NCBI RefSeq assembly: GCF_002954705.1
Contig: NZ_MSCO01000002.1
Coordinates: forward strand, 817,082-881,081
From: Aliivibrio sifiae
Lineage (GTDB): Bacteria; Pseudomonadota; Gammaproteobacteria; Enterobacterales; Vibrionaceae
Reading direction: 5' to 3'
DNA length: 64,000 nt
In this document: positions 1-8,041 of the stretch, in pieces
Layout of the letters: the number at the start of each line of letters is the position of its first letter
How positions within the stretch are numbered: position 1 is the first letter of the stretch
Notes under the pieces: model-generated
Database searches by the model: none
What the model was told of the DNA's origin: nothing
Seen by the model: the letters and a program-made list of their open reading frames with translations, nothing else
Translations under genes and position numbers: made by a program

Positions 1-795
1 TGGTTGCCTGAATTACAAGTGTTCATTCTGGTTTGGAGTTTCATTTGGTCTGCATTAAGATTAACTTCGTTAATAGAGAAGCAAGTTTTATTAAATCCTA
101 AACACGATGAAACAACCGTACTTGCTTTAGGGAAAGTCAGTCGCCTTATATTTATCTCATTAGGCCTTCTATCGTTAATGCAAGGCATGGGATTAAGCTT
201 ATCCGGTTTGCTAACCTTTGGTGGTGTGGGTGGCTTAGTTGTCGGTCTAGCTGCAAAAGACTTATTATCTAACTTCTTTGGTGGCATGATGATCTATTTC
301 GATCGTCCATTTAAAGTTGGGGATTGGATCCGTTCTCCTGACCGTTCTTTAGAAGGAACTGTTGAGCGTATTGGTTGGCGTATGACAGTGATCAGAACAT
401 TTGATAAACGCCCCCTCTATGTACCTAATTCAGTATTTAGTAATATCGTAGTAGAAAACCCATCAAGAATGCTGAATCGCCGTATAAAAGAAGACATTGG
501 TATTCGCTATAACGACCTTAAAAATATAGAGCTCATTGTAAATGATGTAAAAACGATGCTGATTGAACATAGTGATATTGATTCAAATCAAACACTCATC
601 GTCAATTTTAATGGATTTGGCCCATCGTCATTGGATTTACTGGTATATACCTTTACCAAAACAGTTAATTGGATTGAGTACCATAATGTAAAACAAGATG
701 TCTTAATTAAAATTGGGGATATTATCGCACGACACGATGCTGAAATCGCCTTCCCTACTCAAACGCTTAAAATAGAGCAGCTACCCGTAGAGTAG
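1..795 (+). CDS. ynaI: MscS-family mechanosensitive channel, YnaI-like (5' end outside window)
   Basis: This is the C-terminal part of an inner-membrane small-conductance mechanosensitive channel, which opens under membrane tension to release solutes during osmotic downshock. The reading frame is open from base 1, so the true start and the first membrane helices lie upstream. The pore-lining helix region (GGVGGLVVGLAAKD) is followed by the MscS beta domain (FFGGMMIYFDRPFKVGDW, then RPLYVPNSVF) and the cytoplasmic alpha/beta domain. The wording RSPDRSLEGTVERIGW and the end (FPTQTL) closely resemble E. coli YnaI as I remember it, more than MscS itself. It converges on ktrB with a shared terminator. 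Family assignment is secure; the YnaI subtype is likely. Confidence 0.9.
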   Translation, partial: WLPELQVFILVWSFIWSALRLTSLIEKQVLLNPKHDETTVLALGKVSRLIFISLGLLSLMQGMGLSLSGLLTFGGVGGLVVGLAAKDLLSNFFGGMMIYFDRPFKVGDWIRSPDRSLEGTVERIGWRMTVIRTFDKRPLYVPNSVFSNIVVENPSRMLNRRIKEDIGIRYNDLKNIELIVNDVKTMLIEHSDIDSNQTLIVNFNGFGPSSLDLLVYTFTKTVNWIEYHNVKQDVLIKIGDIIARHDAEIAFPTQTLKIEQLPVE

Positions 796-810
796 AATCA
801 TCCAATATAA

Positions 811-840
811 AAAGGGCATCACATTATGTGGATGCCCTTT
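811..840. terminator. Bidirectional terminator between the MscS gene and ktrB
   Basis: Perfect 10-bp inverted repeat (aaagggcatc / gatgcccttt) with a 10-base loop. It is preceded by an A run and followed by T-rich sequence, so it can end transcription from both convergent genes. Confidence 0.85.
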
Positions 841-863
841 TCTATTAGCATTATGCTTTAGAA

Positions 864-2228
864 TTAACCCGTTAATACATTCTCTTCAGGGTATTTCACG
901 CGCGATGTCTCTGGTCTTGCAAGCATATAGGCTAAGGTTAACGGCCCTATACGGCCAATAACCATCACAATAACCATGATAAACTTACCAGGCTCTGAAA
1001 GTTCAGCGGTTAAACCTGCCGTTAAACCCACGGTCGCAAAGGCTGAAATAACTTCAAACATCACCTTATCAAATCCCGTATTCTCAGTAAGCATTAATGA
1101 AAACATAGCAATTGAAAGCAGCGACCCACTCACCACAATAATAGCCAACGATTTAGTCACAATCGGCCAACTCACGGTTCTTTTAAACATCACCACATGC
1201 TTTTTCTGACGTAAAAAAGTCCATGTTGCAACTGCAGCTACGGTAATGGTCGACACTTTTAGTCCGCCACCGGTAGAGGTTGACCCTGCACCAATGAGCA
1301 TCAATATAATCATAATAAACAGCGCAGGTTGCGTGAAGTGGGTTAAATCTACACTGTTAAAACCCGCAGTACGCGCACTTGCTGATTGGAAAAATGCCGC
1401 TAACCATTTATCACCTGTTGATAATGACGCTAATGTGCTTGGATTATTATATTCAAGTACATAGAAAAATAAGGTGCCGACAACTAACAGCGTTGGCGTT
1501 GCAATAATCATTATTTTGGTATGCAATTGAAGACGGCTAAAGCCTTTTGAGCTGTTCTTAACTAAATCGACGATAACCGTAAAGCCTAAACCACCACCAA
1601 TAAACAAACACGATAAAGTAAAAATCACCAACGGATCATCCACATAGCCCATTAAGCTATCTGAGAATAAGGAGAAACCTGCATTATTAAATGCCGAAAT
1701 TGAGTGAAACGCGGCATAGAATAAGCCTTTGGCTAAACCGAGATCAGGGACCCAACGAAAAGAAAGAATGATCATCCCTATCAGCTCTGCAATTAGAGCA
1801 AAACAAATAATACTTTTTATCAACTTACGTAGATTCACTTTCTTTTCTTGACCTAATGCCTCTTTTGCCAATGCTTGTTGACGAAGACTTAAACGTAGGC
1901 CAAATACATAAAGTAAAACCGCAGATAAAGTCATTTGACCAAGGCCACCAATTTGCATCAAAAACATTAAAACGATTTTACCACTTATCGTAAAATGAGA
2001 CCCGGTATCAACGACACCAAGACCTGTCACACTGATTGCAGAAGTCGCTGTAAATAATGCATCCATGAAACTTAAACCTGTGACTGAAAACACAGGTAAT
2101 GTCAGTAATACCGCAGACGGCAATAAAATAGCTAAAAACGAAAAAAGAATGATCCTCGGTTCAGACCATTCCTTTGCTTTTCGGCTATTCTTTATTGGAA
2201 ATAAACCACGTTTAGGTAAATAACTCAT
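864..2228 (-). CDS. ktrB: KtrB potassium (Na+-dependent) uptake channel subunit
   Basis: Membrane subunit of the Ktr potassium uptake system, member of the TrkH/KtrB/HKT superfamily. It has four M1-P-M2 repeats, and a selectivity-filter glycine is visible in each P loop (TSAISVTGLG, ISAFNNAGF, SARTAGFN, ISAFATVGLTAG). The length of 454 aa matches Vibrio KtrB, which is shorter than TrkH. The start codon overlaps the end of ktrA by 4 bases, so the two genes are translationally coupled, and KtrA is the gating partner. In Vibrio alginolyticus KtrAB is a Na+-dependent K+ uptake system used in osmotic adaptation. The assignment is firm. Confidence 0.95.
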   Translation of the reverse strand: MSYLPKRGLFPIKNSRKAKEWSEPRIILFSFLAILLPSAVLLTLPVFSVTGLSFMDALFTATSAISVTGLGVVDTGSHFTISGKIVLMFLMQIGGLGQMTLSAVLLYVFGLRLSLRQQALAKEALGQEKKVNLRKLIKSIICFALIAELIGMIILSFRWVPDLGLAKGLFYAAFHSISAFNNAGFSLFSDSLMGYVDDPLVIFTLSCLFIGGGLGFTVIVDLVKNSSKGFSRLQLHTKIMIIATPTLLVVGTLFFYVLEYNNPSTLASLSTGDKWLAAFFQSASARTAGFNSVDLTHFTQPALFIMIILMLIGAGSTSTGGGLKVSTITVAAVATWTFLRQKKHVVMFKRTVSWPIVTKSLAIIVVSGSLLSIAMFSLMLTENTGFDKVMFEVISAFATVGLTAGLTAELSEPGKFIMVIVMVIGRIGPLTLAYMLARPETSRVKYPEENVLTG

Positions 2229-2896
2229 AAGCTTCTAATTTTTTTAGCTAGTTTATCTTCAGGGCCAACAATAATAAGAATATCTCCTATCTCTAGTACC
2301 TTGCTATACTCTGGTGCAGTCTCTATTTCAGGACCACGTTTAAGAGCTAAAATTTTCACATCAGACATTTGACAAAAATCTAACTGACCGAGTGATTTGC
2401 CCATATTCTTACCACCAACCACAATTTCAGTCATTGCAAGACCACTACCCAGTTGATGAAACTCAAATACTCTCCTATCTAGCATTTTTCTTGCAACACG
2501 TATTCCCATGTCTCTTTCTGGCAAGATAATATGATCAGCTCCAATTTTAGTTAAAATCTTCGCGTGAAACTTATCGTTCGCTTTTACCCATACTGTTTTA
2601 ACACCAGCTTCTTTCAATACTAACGTCGTTAATATGCTCGCGTTAATATCAGAACCAATGGCAACCATTACCATGTCATATTCATCAAGCTTTAGCTCTG
2701 AAATAGTTTCTTCATTCGCGCAATTAGCCACAATCGCGGTAGACACAAAGTCAGTCGCCTTTTTCACTCGCTCTTCATTAATATCAATCGCGAGCACTTG
2801 TGAACCGTATTGATGCAACTCTTCACACACGGTTAAACCAAAACGACCTAAGCCGATTACTGCGTATTGTTTATTCTTTGCTTCCATCGAATTCAC
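2225..2896 (-). CDS. ktrA: KtrA, RCK/TrkA-type regulatory subunit of potassium uptake
   Basis: Cytoplasmic gating ring subunit for KtrB. The N-terminal RCK (TrkA-N) Rossmann domain starts with the nucleotide-binding motif VIGLGRFG at about residues 13-20, followed by the acidic residue that contacts the ribose (AIDINEER). The C-terminal TrkA-C domain spans about residues 140-223. In this family ATP/ADP binding in the RCK ring controls opening of the membrane subunit. The 223-aa length is typical. It is the first gene of a two-gene operon and overlaps ktrB by 4 bases. Confidence 0.95.
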   Translation of the reverse strand: MNSMEAKNKQYAVIGLGRFGLTVCEELHQYGSQVLAIDINEERVKKATDFVSTAIVANCANEETISELKLDEYDMVMVAIGSDINASILTTLVLKEAGVKTVWVKANDKFHAKILTKIGADHIILPERDMGIRVARKMLDRRVFEFHQLGSGLAMTEIVVGGKNMGKSLGQLDFCQMSDVKILALKRGPEIETAPEYSKVLEIGDILIIVGPEDKLAKKIRSL

Positions 2897-3230
2897 TCAC
2901 TTATTTCACTATGATAAAAATAACCTCAGACATCATCCTCCGAGAAGGTAATAAGTTCAATCTAATTGAGAATTAAGAATAATAAAACTCAAACTCAAAC
3001 TCAAACTATGTATTAAAGCTAAGACCCGCGCAAAAGGTTACGATTGCTCAAACACTTTCAACATTTTTAGTTATCAATATTGAAAATAATGTAGAATCAA
3101 CAAGAAAATGTGACTTCAATCTCATGACACCTTAAAATATAGGCCTAAAATAGTCACATATCGAGCAAGAACGTTCAACATTTTTAGTTACACTGAATTT
3201 AATTTCAATATTTAGACTGGAGACCTTATT
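2897..3230. promoter_or_regulatory. Divergent intergenic region between ktrA and deoD with duplicated 17-bp motif
   Basis: No ORF is credible here. It contains 3.8 copies of the hexamer aaactc (2985-3007). It also holds an exact 17-bp direct repeat, ttcaacatttttagtta, at 3057-3073 and 3174-3190. The starts of the two copies are 117 bp apart, roughly eleven helical turns. The second copy ends 40 bases before the deoD start. Both copies are preceded by a similar stretch (gctcaaacac / gagcaagaac). This layout fits a pair of operator half-complexes, possibly for the SorC-type regulator encoded at 5474-6451. That link is inference. Confidence 0.45.
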
Positions 3231-3941
3231 ATGGCTACCCCACACATTAATGCACAAGTTGGTGATTTCGCAGAAACAGTTTTAATGCCAGGAGATCCAT
3301 TGCGCGCAAAATTCATTGCTGAAAACTTCTTAGAAGACGTAACGCAAGTATGTGATGTACGTAATATGTTTGGTTACACGGGTACTTACAAAGGTAAAAA
3401 AGTATCGGTCATGGGTCACGGTATGGGTATCCCATCATGCTGTATCTATGTTCATGAATTAATTGCTGAATTCGGTGTTAAAAACGTGATTCGCGTTGGT
3501 AGCTGTGGCGCTGTACATGATGACGTTAAATTAATGGACGTTGTCATTGGTATGGGCGCATCTACGGATTCAAAAGTAAACCGCATTCGCTTCAATAATC
3601 ATGACTTCGCAGCAATTGCTGATTTCGGCTTACTAGAAACAGCGGTTGGTCAAGCTCGCGAATTAAATGTTCCAGTAAAAGTTGGTAATGTATTCTCAGC
3701 AGACCTTTTCTACTCTCCAGAAGCTGATCTGTTCGACAAAATGGAAAAATTAGGCATCCTTGGTGTTGATATGGAAGCTGCAGGCATTTATGGTGTAGCC
3801 GCTGATTTAGGAGCAAAAGCCCTAACAATTCTAACGGTTTCAGACCATATCAAACGTGGTGAAAAACTAAGTTCTGAAGATCGTCAAAAGTCATTCAATG
3901 ACATGATGACTGTAGCACTAGAAACAGCGATTAAATTATAA
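3231..3941 (+). CDS. deoD: Purine nucleoside phosphorylase, DeoD type
   Basis: Cytosolic hexameric PNP that splits purine (deoxy)nucleosides with phosphate to base and (deoxy)ribose-1-phosphate, in nucleoside salvage. The full-length 236-aa DeoD family pattern is present: N-terminal [11 protein letters not shown], phosphate-binding [25 protein letters not shown], and the active-site DMEAAGIYG and VSDHIKRGE near the C terminus. The start is supported by a purine-rich ribosome site (gactggaga) 8 bases upstream. It is not in a deoCABD cluster. It is followed by a transposase-like gene and a SorC regulator in the same orientation, which suggests an extra, separately regulated deoD copy. Confidence 0.95.
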   Translation: MATPHINAQVGDFAETVLMPGDPLRAKFIAENFLEDVTQVCDVRNMFGYTGTYKGKKVSVMGHGMGIPSCCIYVHELIAEFGVKNVIRVGSCGAVHDDVKLMDVVIGMGASTDSKVNRIRFNNHDFAAIADFGLLETAVGQARELNVPVKVGNVFSADLFYSPEADLFDKMEKLGILGVDMEAAGIYGVAADLGAKALTILTVSDHIKRGEKLSSEDRQKSFNDMMTVALETAIKL

Positions 3942-3949
3942 TCATGTTT

Positions 3950-3972
3950 GCGCCAGTATTGAAAACTGGCGC
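3950..3972 (+). terminator. Weak hairpin after deoD (terminator or attenuator)
   Basis: Perfect 8-bp stem gcgccagt / actggcgc with a 7-base loop, followed only by ttaaaatc rather than a clean T run. It may partly terminate transcription or reduce read-through into the gene at 3996. Confidence 0.45.
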
Positions 3973-3995
3973 TTAAAATCTATAAGGGGTGTCTA

Positions 3996-5465
3996 GTGCC
4001 GACTGAAAAACTGCCGTTGGCTGCTAAAGGGTTACAACTCAATTTTTGTAAAACATTGGCGTGTGACAATTTTGGTGATAGCGATGAACAACACTATTTA
4101 GTTCAACGCACGAACCCTAAGCGACCTGCATTAGTTTGCCGGAAATGTGGCGCTTTTCCTCCCTTAATCAATAACAATGAAGTATTGAATGAACTTGCAC
4201 GCCAACGTACTGTACAATCCCATTCATTACCTTCTTGTAATAACCCTACCTGCGACCATCTTGGTCTTGATGTATTGACTCATCGTGAACTTTACCACGC
4301 ATTTGGTTACAGTGGTGATCGTCAACGGTATCGTTGTAAATCTTGTGCATCAACTTTTGTCGATAAATGGTCAGGAGAAAATCAAAAAAACCTTATTCAA
4401 CAAAAGATTTTAGGTTTTTTATTTACTGGTTACTCGGTTCGTGAAATTTGCCGACGATTACATATAAATCCTAAGACCTTTTACGATCATATAAATCAAA
4501 TAGCTAATCGTTGTCGCCGTCATATGTCTCTGTTTGATACGAGGTTGCAACACGACAGAACAGAAATACAGCTGGCATCAAATGCTACCCCACTACAACC
4601 ATTAAGTAACAATGGAGTTTTTTGGTATACGACAGCCGAAATGAATTCAGGCTACGTTATCGCTCAACATATTAATTATTCAGAATGCGATACCCCAGGA
4701 ACTCAACTTGATCACGAGCCTTTTAATGATGAAGCACAGTTTTTACCTAATACGTTTATCGGTGAAGCAAACTCGCAGCCAACGTTAACTTCGAATTCAA
4801 TTTTTAAACGTGTTGATAATAAATACCAAGAAATTTTAGCCAGAGCTAATGTGGAAGACCCACTAGGTAATTATGTTTCACTTAATTACCCATCAAAAGG
4901 AGCGCTAATTCGTCCTCCTTATACTTCGTACGCACATTTTTTAGAAATACAGCAAGGGTTTTCACATTGTAATTCTATTGAAATTTATATGCCTCAAGAA
5001 CCTATGCTGCGCTCAGCAGCCATGTCTGTTTTTTTAAAACGCATTAAAGAAAATAGAATCGATTTATTATACGTAACTCAAGATCCTGCCTTTCCTCTTG
5101 AAGAAAGTGGGGAAAAAATTGATATCCATTTAGTTGGTTGGTGGCGTGATCGTTGGGCATTTACTGAAATTAATGGCCAACATAAAGGGATTTGTCACCT
5201 TAATGGGGCAGAGAACAATGAGATCTATTGGTTAAAGCGAGCTTCTGCGACAACCGCAAAAGACTATCAAGACCGCTTCTATACTCAATTTACAAGCTTA
5301 GTTGATGAACCAAGACGGAAATTACGCCCTGCGAGTTTACTTCCACTACTCGATATATTCAGAGCGTGGCATAATCTCTGCCATCAAGATAAACTTGGCA
5401 TCACGCCAGCACAAAAGCTAGGGCTGATTTCTAAACCAATCACTCTTGCAGAATTATTAAGTTAG
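3996..5465 (+). CDS. Zinc-ribbon, HTH, transposase-like protein of unknown function
   Basis: I do not recognise a named function. The first 130 residues carry two Cys-rich zinc-ribbon-like units: one starting at FCKTLACDN with a later CRKCG, the other CNNPTCDH with a later YRCKSCASTF. They resemble those of IS1-type InsA proteins. A helix-turn-helix follows at about residues 145-170 (GYSVREICRRLHINPKTFY). The middle looks like a decayed RNase-H-fold integrase (WYTTAEMNSGYVIA). The end, with FRAWHNLCH and then GITPAQKLGL, is typical of transposase C-termini. No terminal repeats or target duplication flank it, and it sits between deoD and a regulator. A domesticated, perhaps DNA-binding, protein is likelier than an active IS. 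Start GTG with aagggg upstream. Confidence 0.6.
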   Translation: MPTEKLPLAAKGLQLNFCKTLACDNFGDSDEQHYLVQRTNPKRPALVCRKCGAFPPLINNNEVLNELARQRTVQSHSLPSCNNPTCDHLGLDVLTHRELYHAFGYSGDRQRYRCKSCASTFVDKWSGENQKNLIQQKILGFLFTGYSVREICRRLHINPKTFYDHINQIANRCRRHMSLFDTRLQHDRTEIQLASNATPLQPLSNNGVFWYTTAEMNSGYVIAQHINYSECDTPGTQLDHEPFNDEAQFLPNTFIGEANSQPTLTSNSIFKRVDNKYQEILARANVEDPLGNYVSLNYPSKGALIRPPYTSYAHFLEIQQGFSHCNSIEIYMPQEPMLRSAAMSVFLKRIKENRIDLLYVTQDPAFPLEESGEKIDIHLVGWWRDRWAFTEINGQHKGICHLNGAENNEIYWLKRASATTAKDYQDRFYTQFTSLVDEPRRKLRPASLLPLLDIFRAWHNLCHQDKLGITPAQKLGLISKPITLAELLS

Positions 5466-5473
5466 GACAAGCT

Positions 5474-6451
5474 ATGACCCTATTGCCTTCTCAAGATCAA
5501 ACCGAAAATACCGATATGCTCACTGAAATCGCAATCCTTTACTATCAAGAAGGAGCAACTCAGGAAGAGATATCAAAGAAATTTGGGTTATCTCGAGCCA
5601 AGGTTGGTCGTATGCTAAGAAAAGCTCGAGAAGAAGGTATTGTTGAAATAACTGTAAAATTCCACCCAGTTTACAGTGCTCAACTAGAACAAAAATTGGT
5701 CGAGAAATTTAACTTAAAACGAGCATTAATTACCTTAGATCAACCAAATACAAATGAACAACGCAAACAAGTTGCCGCATTAGTCAGCTCGTATTTAAAC
5801 AACAACTTACAAGATGATATGGCCGTCGCTGTTGGCCAGGGCCAAAATGTTGCCGCAGTTGCAGACCATGCTGGAATTGTTTCACATCGTAACGCTCGTT
5901 TTGTTTCTGCGATTGGTGGCACTCACCGCAGTGGAGACATTATTAATGCCGATCATATTTGCCGTCGCTTAGCTAAAAAATACGGTGGCAGCAGTGAAAC
6001 TTTATATGCGCCTGCTTATGTCAATGATCCAAAATTACGCTCGGCATTTATGGAACATGCCACAATAAAAGAAACCTTAAACCAAGCTCGAAAAGCAGAA
6101 TTTGCTCTTGTAGGCATTGGTGATATGGATGAAAACAGCCATATGGTTAAATTAGGCTTTTTTACCCCAAAAGAGTTTGTTGAAGCCCGTTTAAATGATG
6201 GCATTGTAGGAGACATTGGCGGTTTTGACTTCTTTAAGTTAGATGGTACAAACGCAGATACACTGATGCGCGGACGAGTTATCGGACTTGAGATGGAAGA
6301 TCTACGTCAAATATCTAATGTTATTGCAATGGCAAGTGAAAGTCGTAAAGCACTCTCTATCATGGGCGCATTACGAACTGGTGTGATTGATGTGCTTGCT
6401 ACTAGCGTAAGCTGTGCAATGGCATTACTTAATCTTGCTGAAAACGAATAA
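5474..6451 (+). CDS. SorC/DeoR-type sugar-binding transcriptional regulator
   Basis: DNA-binding regulator of the SorC family. The N-terminal helix-turn-helix is at about residues 15-60 (YYQEGATQEEISKKFGLSRA, then KVGRMLRKAREEGIV), followed by the sugar-phosphate-binding effector domain related to glucosamine-6-P isomerase (about 65-320; AVAVGQGQNVAAVA, SAIGGT, GIGDM). Family members respond to phosphorylated sugars. Bacillus DeoR, which senses deoxyribose-5-phosphate, belongs to this group. It starts 8 bases after the transposase-like gene and is probably cotranscribed with it and perhaps deoD, so control of nucleoside or deoxyribose use is a sensible inference. The ligand itself is unknown. 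Confidence 0.8.
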   Translation: MTLLPSQDQTENTDMLTEIAILYYQEGATQEEISKKFGLSRAKVGRMLRKAREEGIVEITVKFHPVYSAQLEQKLVEKFNLKRALITLDQPNTNEQRKQVAALVSSYLNNNLQDDMAVAVGQGQNVAAVADHAGIVSHRNARFVSAIGGTHRSGDIINADHICRRLAKKYGGSSETLYAPAYVNDPKLRSAFMEHATIKETLNQARKAEFALVGIGDMDENSHMVKLGFFTPKEFVEARLNDGIVGDIGGFDFFKLDGTNADTLMRGRVIGLEMEDLRQISNVIAMASESRKALSIMGALRTGVIDVLATSVSCAMALLNLAENE

Positions 6452-6571
6452 TGACCCTTTACATAATAATTAACTCTTCTCTTATTAACTAGATCTCACA
6501 TCTAGAAAATAGTTCGTGACATCAATAGATTAGCCATATTATATTGACATCACTAACAAGGAAGAGTCGTA

Positions 6572-8041
6572 GTGAAACAATCGAAAGATAAAGTCATCTC
6601 CCAACTCAAAGCATTAGAGTTAATCATTGAAGATGATACAGAAAAAGTCAAACAAGATGCCGAGCAGCTACTGTTGCTTTCAGAAACAATTCATTTCAAA
6701 TATGGTATTGCATACTCAAAATTAATCATTTCAACTGCCCAGTGGCACTTAATGCAATATAATGCTGGTTTTAAAGTCGCTAAAGAATTATTGCAGCTTC
6801 ATCAAGAGCTTGAAAATGACGATTTACTCCCAACAATTTTACACACGTTAGCCCTTCATTCGTGGGGACAAGCAAAACTATTTTCTGCCCAACAATTTTG
6901 GATAAGAGCATTAGAGCAAGCATCCTTACTCGGCGATAACGAGATTGAAATTGAGTCTCTTATTGGCCTTGGTAATATTTGGAGAATGACAAATCGTTTA
7001 AAAGATGCCGATTCAACTCATAGCATTGCAGCACAAAGAGCGAATTATTATCGGATCCCTCATTTAGAAGCTAAAGCCTATATTTTGCAGTCATGGGATA
7101 ATTATCTATTGCATGACTTTCAAAAGATGTTGCCTATTTTATTAAAAGCAGAACAACTGCTCACCCACAATACGAATCTTACTTGGAAAGCAGAAATTTA
7201 TGATTTTAGAGGACTCGCCTTCCTTGGTTTAAATGATCTTAACTCAGCTCAACAATGCTGTAGCTTTGCTCATCAGCTTTCATTACAACATAATCTTATA
7301 TGGATGAAAGCGCATTCAGCGATTAGTTTAGCTAGAATTGCTTCCGCACAATCACATTTTGATCATGCTTATGATTTATTAACCGAAGCAGAAGTTATTG
7401 CGCAACAATTTGACAAGGGAGAGCTTCGCTCTCAAATATGCCTTGAGCAATCGCGAATTGCTGAGTTAACAAAAGATTACGAGCATGCTTTGTATTCCTA
7501 CAAGCGCTATCGTCAATACGAAATCACCCTATTACAAGAACAATCAAATTGTCTTGGTAAAGATAAAACAAGCAGCTCTAAAGAACAGTTAGATATGCGT
7601 TCAAAAAAATTAATCAATCGCATTAAAGTTCAATTAGAGTTTAATAGTATCTCTTCTCTTACCTATTTATTGCCTCTAGATAAATGGCAACGCAATATTA
7701 AATCTATCTTATCCAACACTTTAAATGATGATTACCATCTTATAACTATCGTAGATCCATCCGAAGATAAGATAAATAATCTTATACTATTGGGACATCA
7801 TTACTGTAAACATGGCGACAGTATCACTCGCTTGAGCAATACTGAAATTGTCCTATTAATTAATGAAAATAAAAAAAGGGCAAAAGACATTGCACACTCT
7901 TTGTCTTCGTTATTTGCTTCTTATCCATGGTATCGATATTCATTAAACTCATCCGTACCTACAATTCATGACTTTAGTTTACATGAAATCTCAACTCACC
8001 CTATTTTATCTCACATGCATATAGAAGACCTTTATGGATAG
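6572..8041 (+). CDS. TPR protein with degenerate C-terminal GGDEF-like domain
   Basis: Cytosolic protein with no signal peptide or membrane helix. Residues about 20-320 consist of helical tetratricopeptide-like repeats (examples: LIGLGNIWRMTNRLKDADST, SLARIASAQSHFDHAYDLL, SRIAELTKDYEHALYSYKRY). The last 110 residues look like an eroded GGDEF domain: HGDSITRLSNTEIVLLI lines up with the usual GDxxxRxGGEEFxxLL, but the signature GGEEF has become SNTEI, so no cyclase activity is expected. The gene overlaps the next TPR-GGDEF gene by 8 bases and seems to be its diverged paralogue. It starts with GTG behind a good ribosome site (aaggaag). The GGDEF reading is inference. Confidence 0.65.
   Translation: MKQSKDKVISQLKALELIIEDDTEKVKQDAEQLLLLSETIHFKYGIAYSKLIISTAQWHLMQYNAGFKVAKELLQLHQELENDDLLPTILHTLALHSWGQAKLFSAQQFWIRALEQASLLGDNEIEIESLIGLGNIWRMTNRLKDADSTHSIAAQRANYYRIPHLEAKAYILQSWDNYLLHDFQKMLPILLKAEQLLTHNTNLTWKAEIYDFRGLAFLGLNDLNSAQQCCSFAHQLSLQHNLIWMKAHSAISLARIASAQSHFDHAYDLLTEAEVIAQQFDKGELRSQICLEQSRIAELTKDYEHALYSYKRYRQYEITLLQEQSNCLGKDKTSSSKEQLDMRSKKLINRIKVQLEFNSISSLTYLLPLDKWQRNIKSILSNTLNDDYHLITIVDPSEDKINNLILLGHHYCKHGDSITRLSNTEIVLLINENKKRAKDIAHSLSSLFASYPWYRYSLNSSVPTIHDFSLHEISTHPILSHMHIEDLYG

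Noticed and set aside
2985..3007. Hexamer repeat aaactc x 3.8
   Set aside because: Simple short tandem repeat in an AT-rich gap; too short for a CRISPR, with no spacers. Could be a slippage tract but nothing supports a role.
3996..5465. Active insertion sequence
   Set aside because: Transposase-like protein but no terminal inverted repeats or target duplication visible at either side, and it is embedded between functional genes.
6489..6505. Hairpin ctagat / atctag between SorC gene and TPR gene
   Set aside because: Six-bp stem without a T run; too weak to call a terminator.
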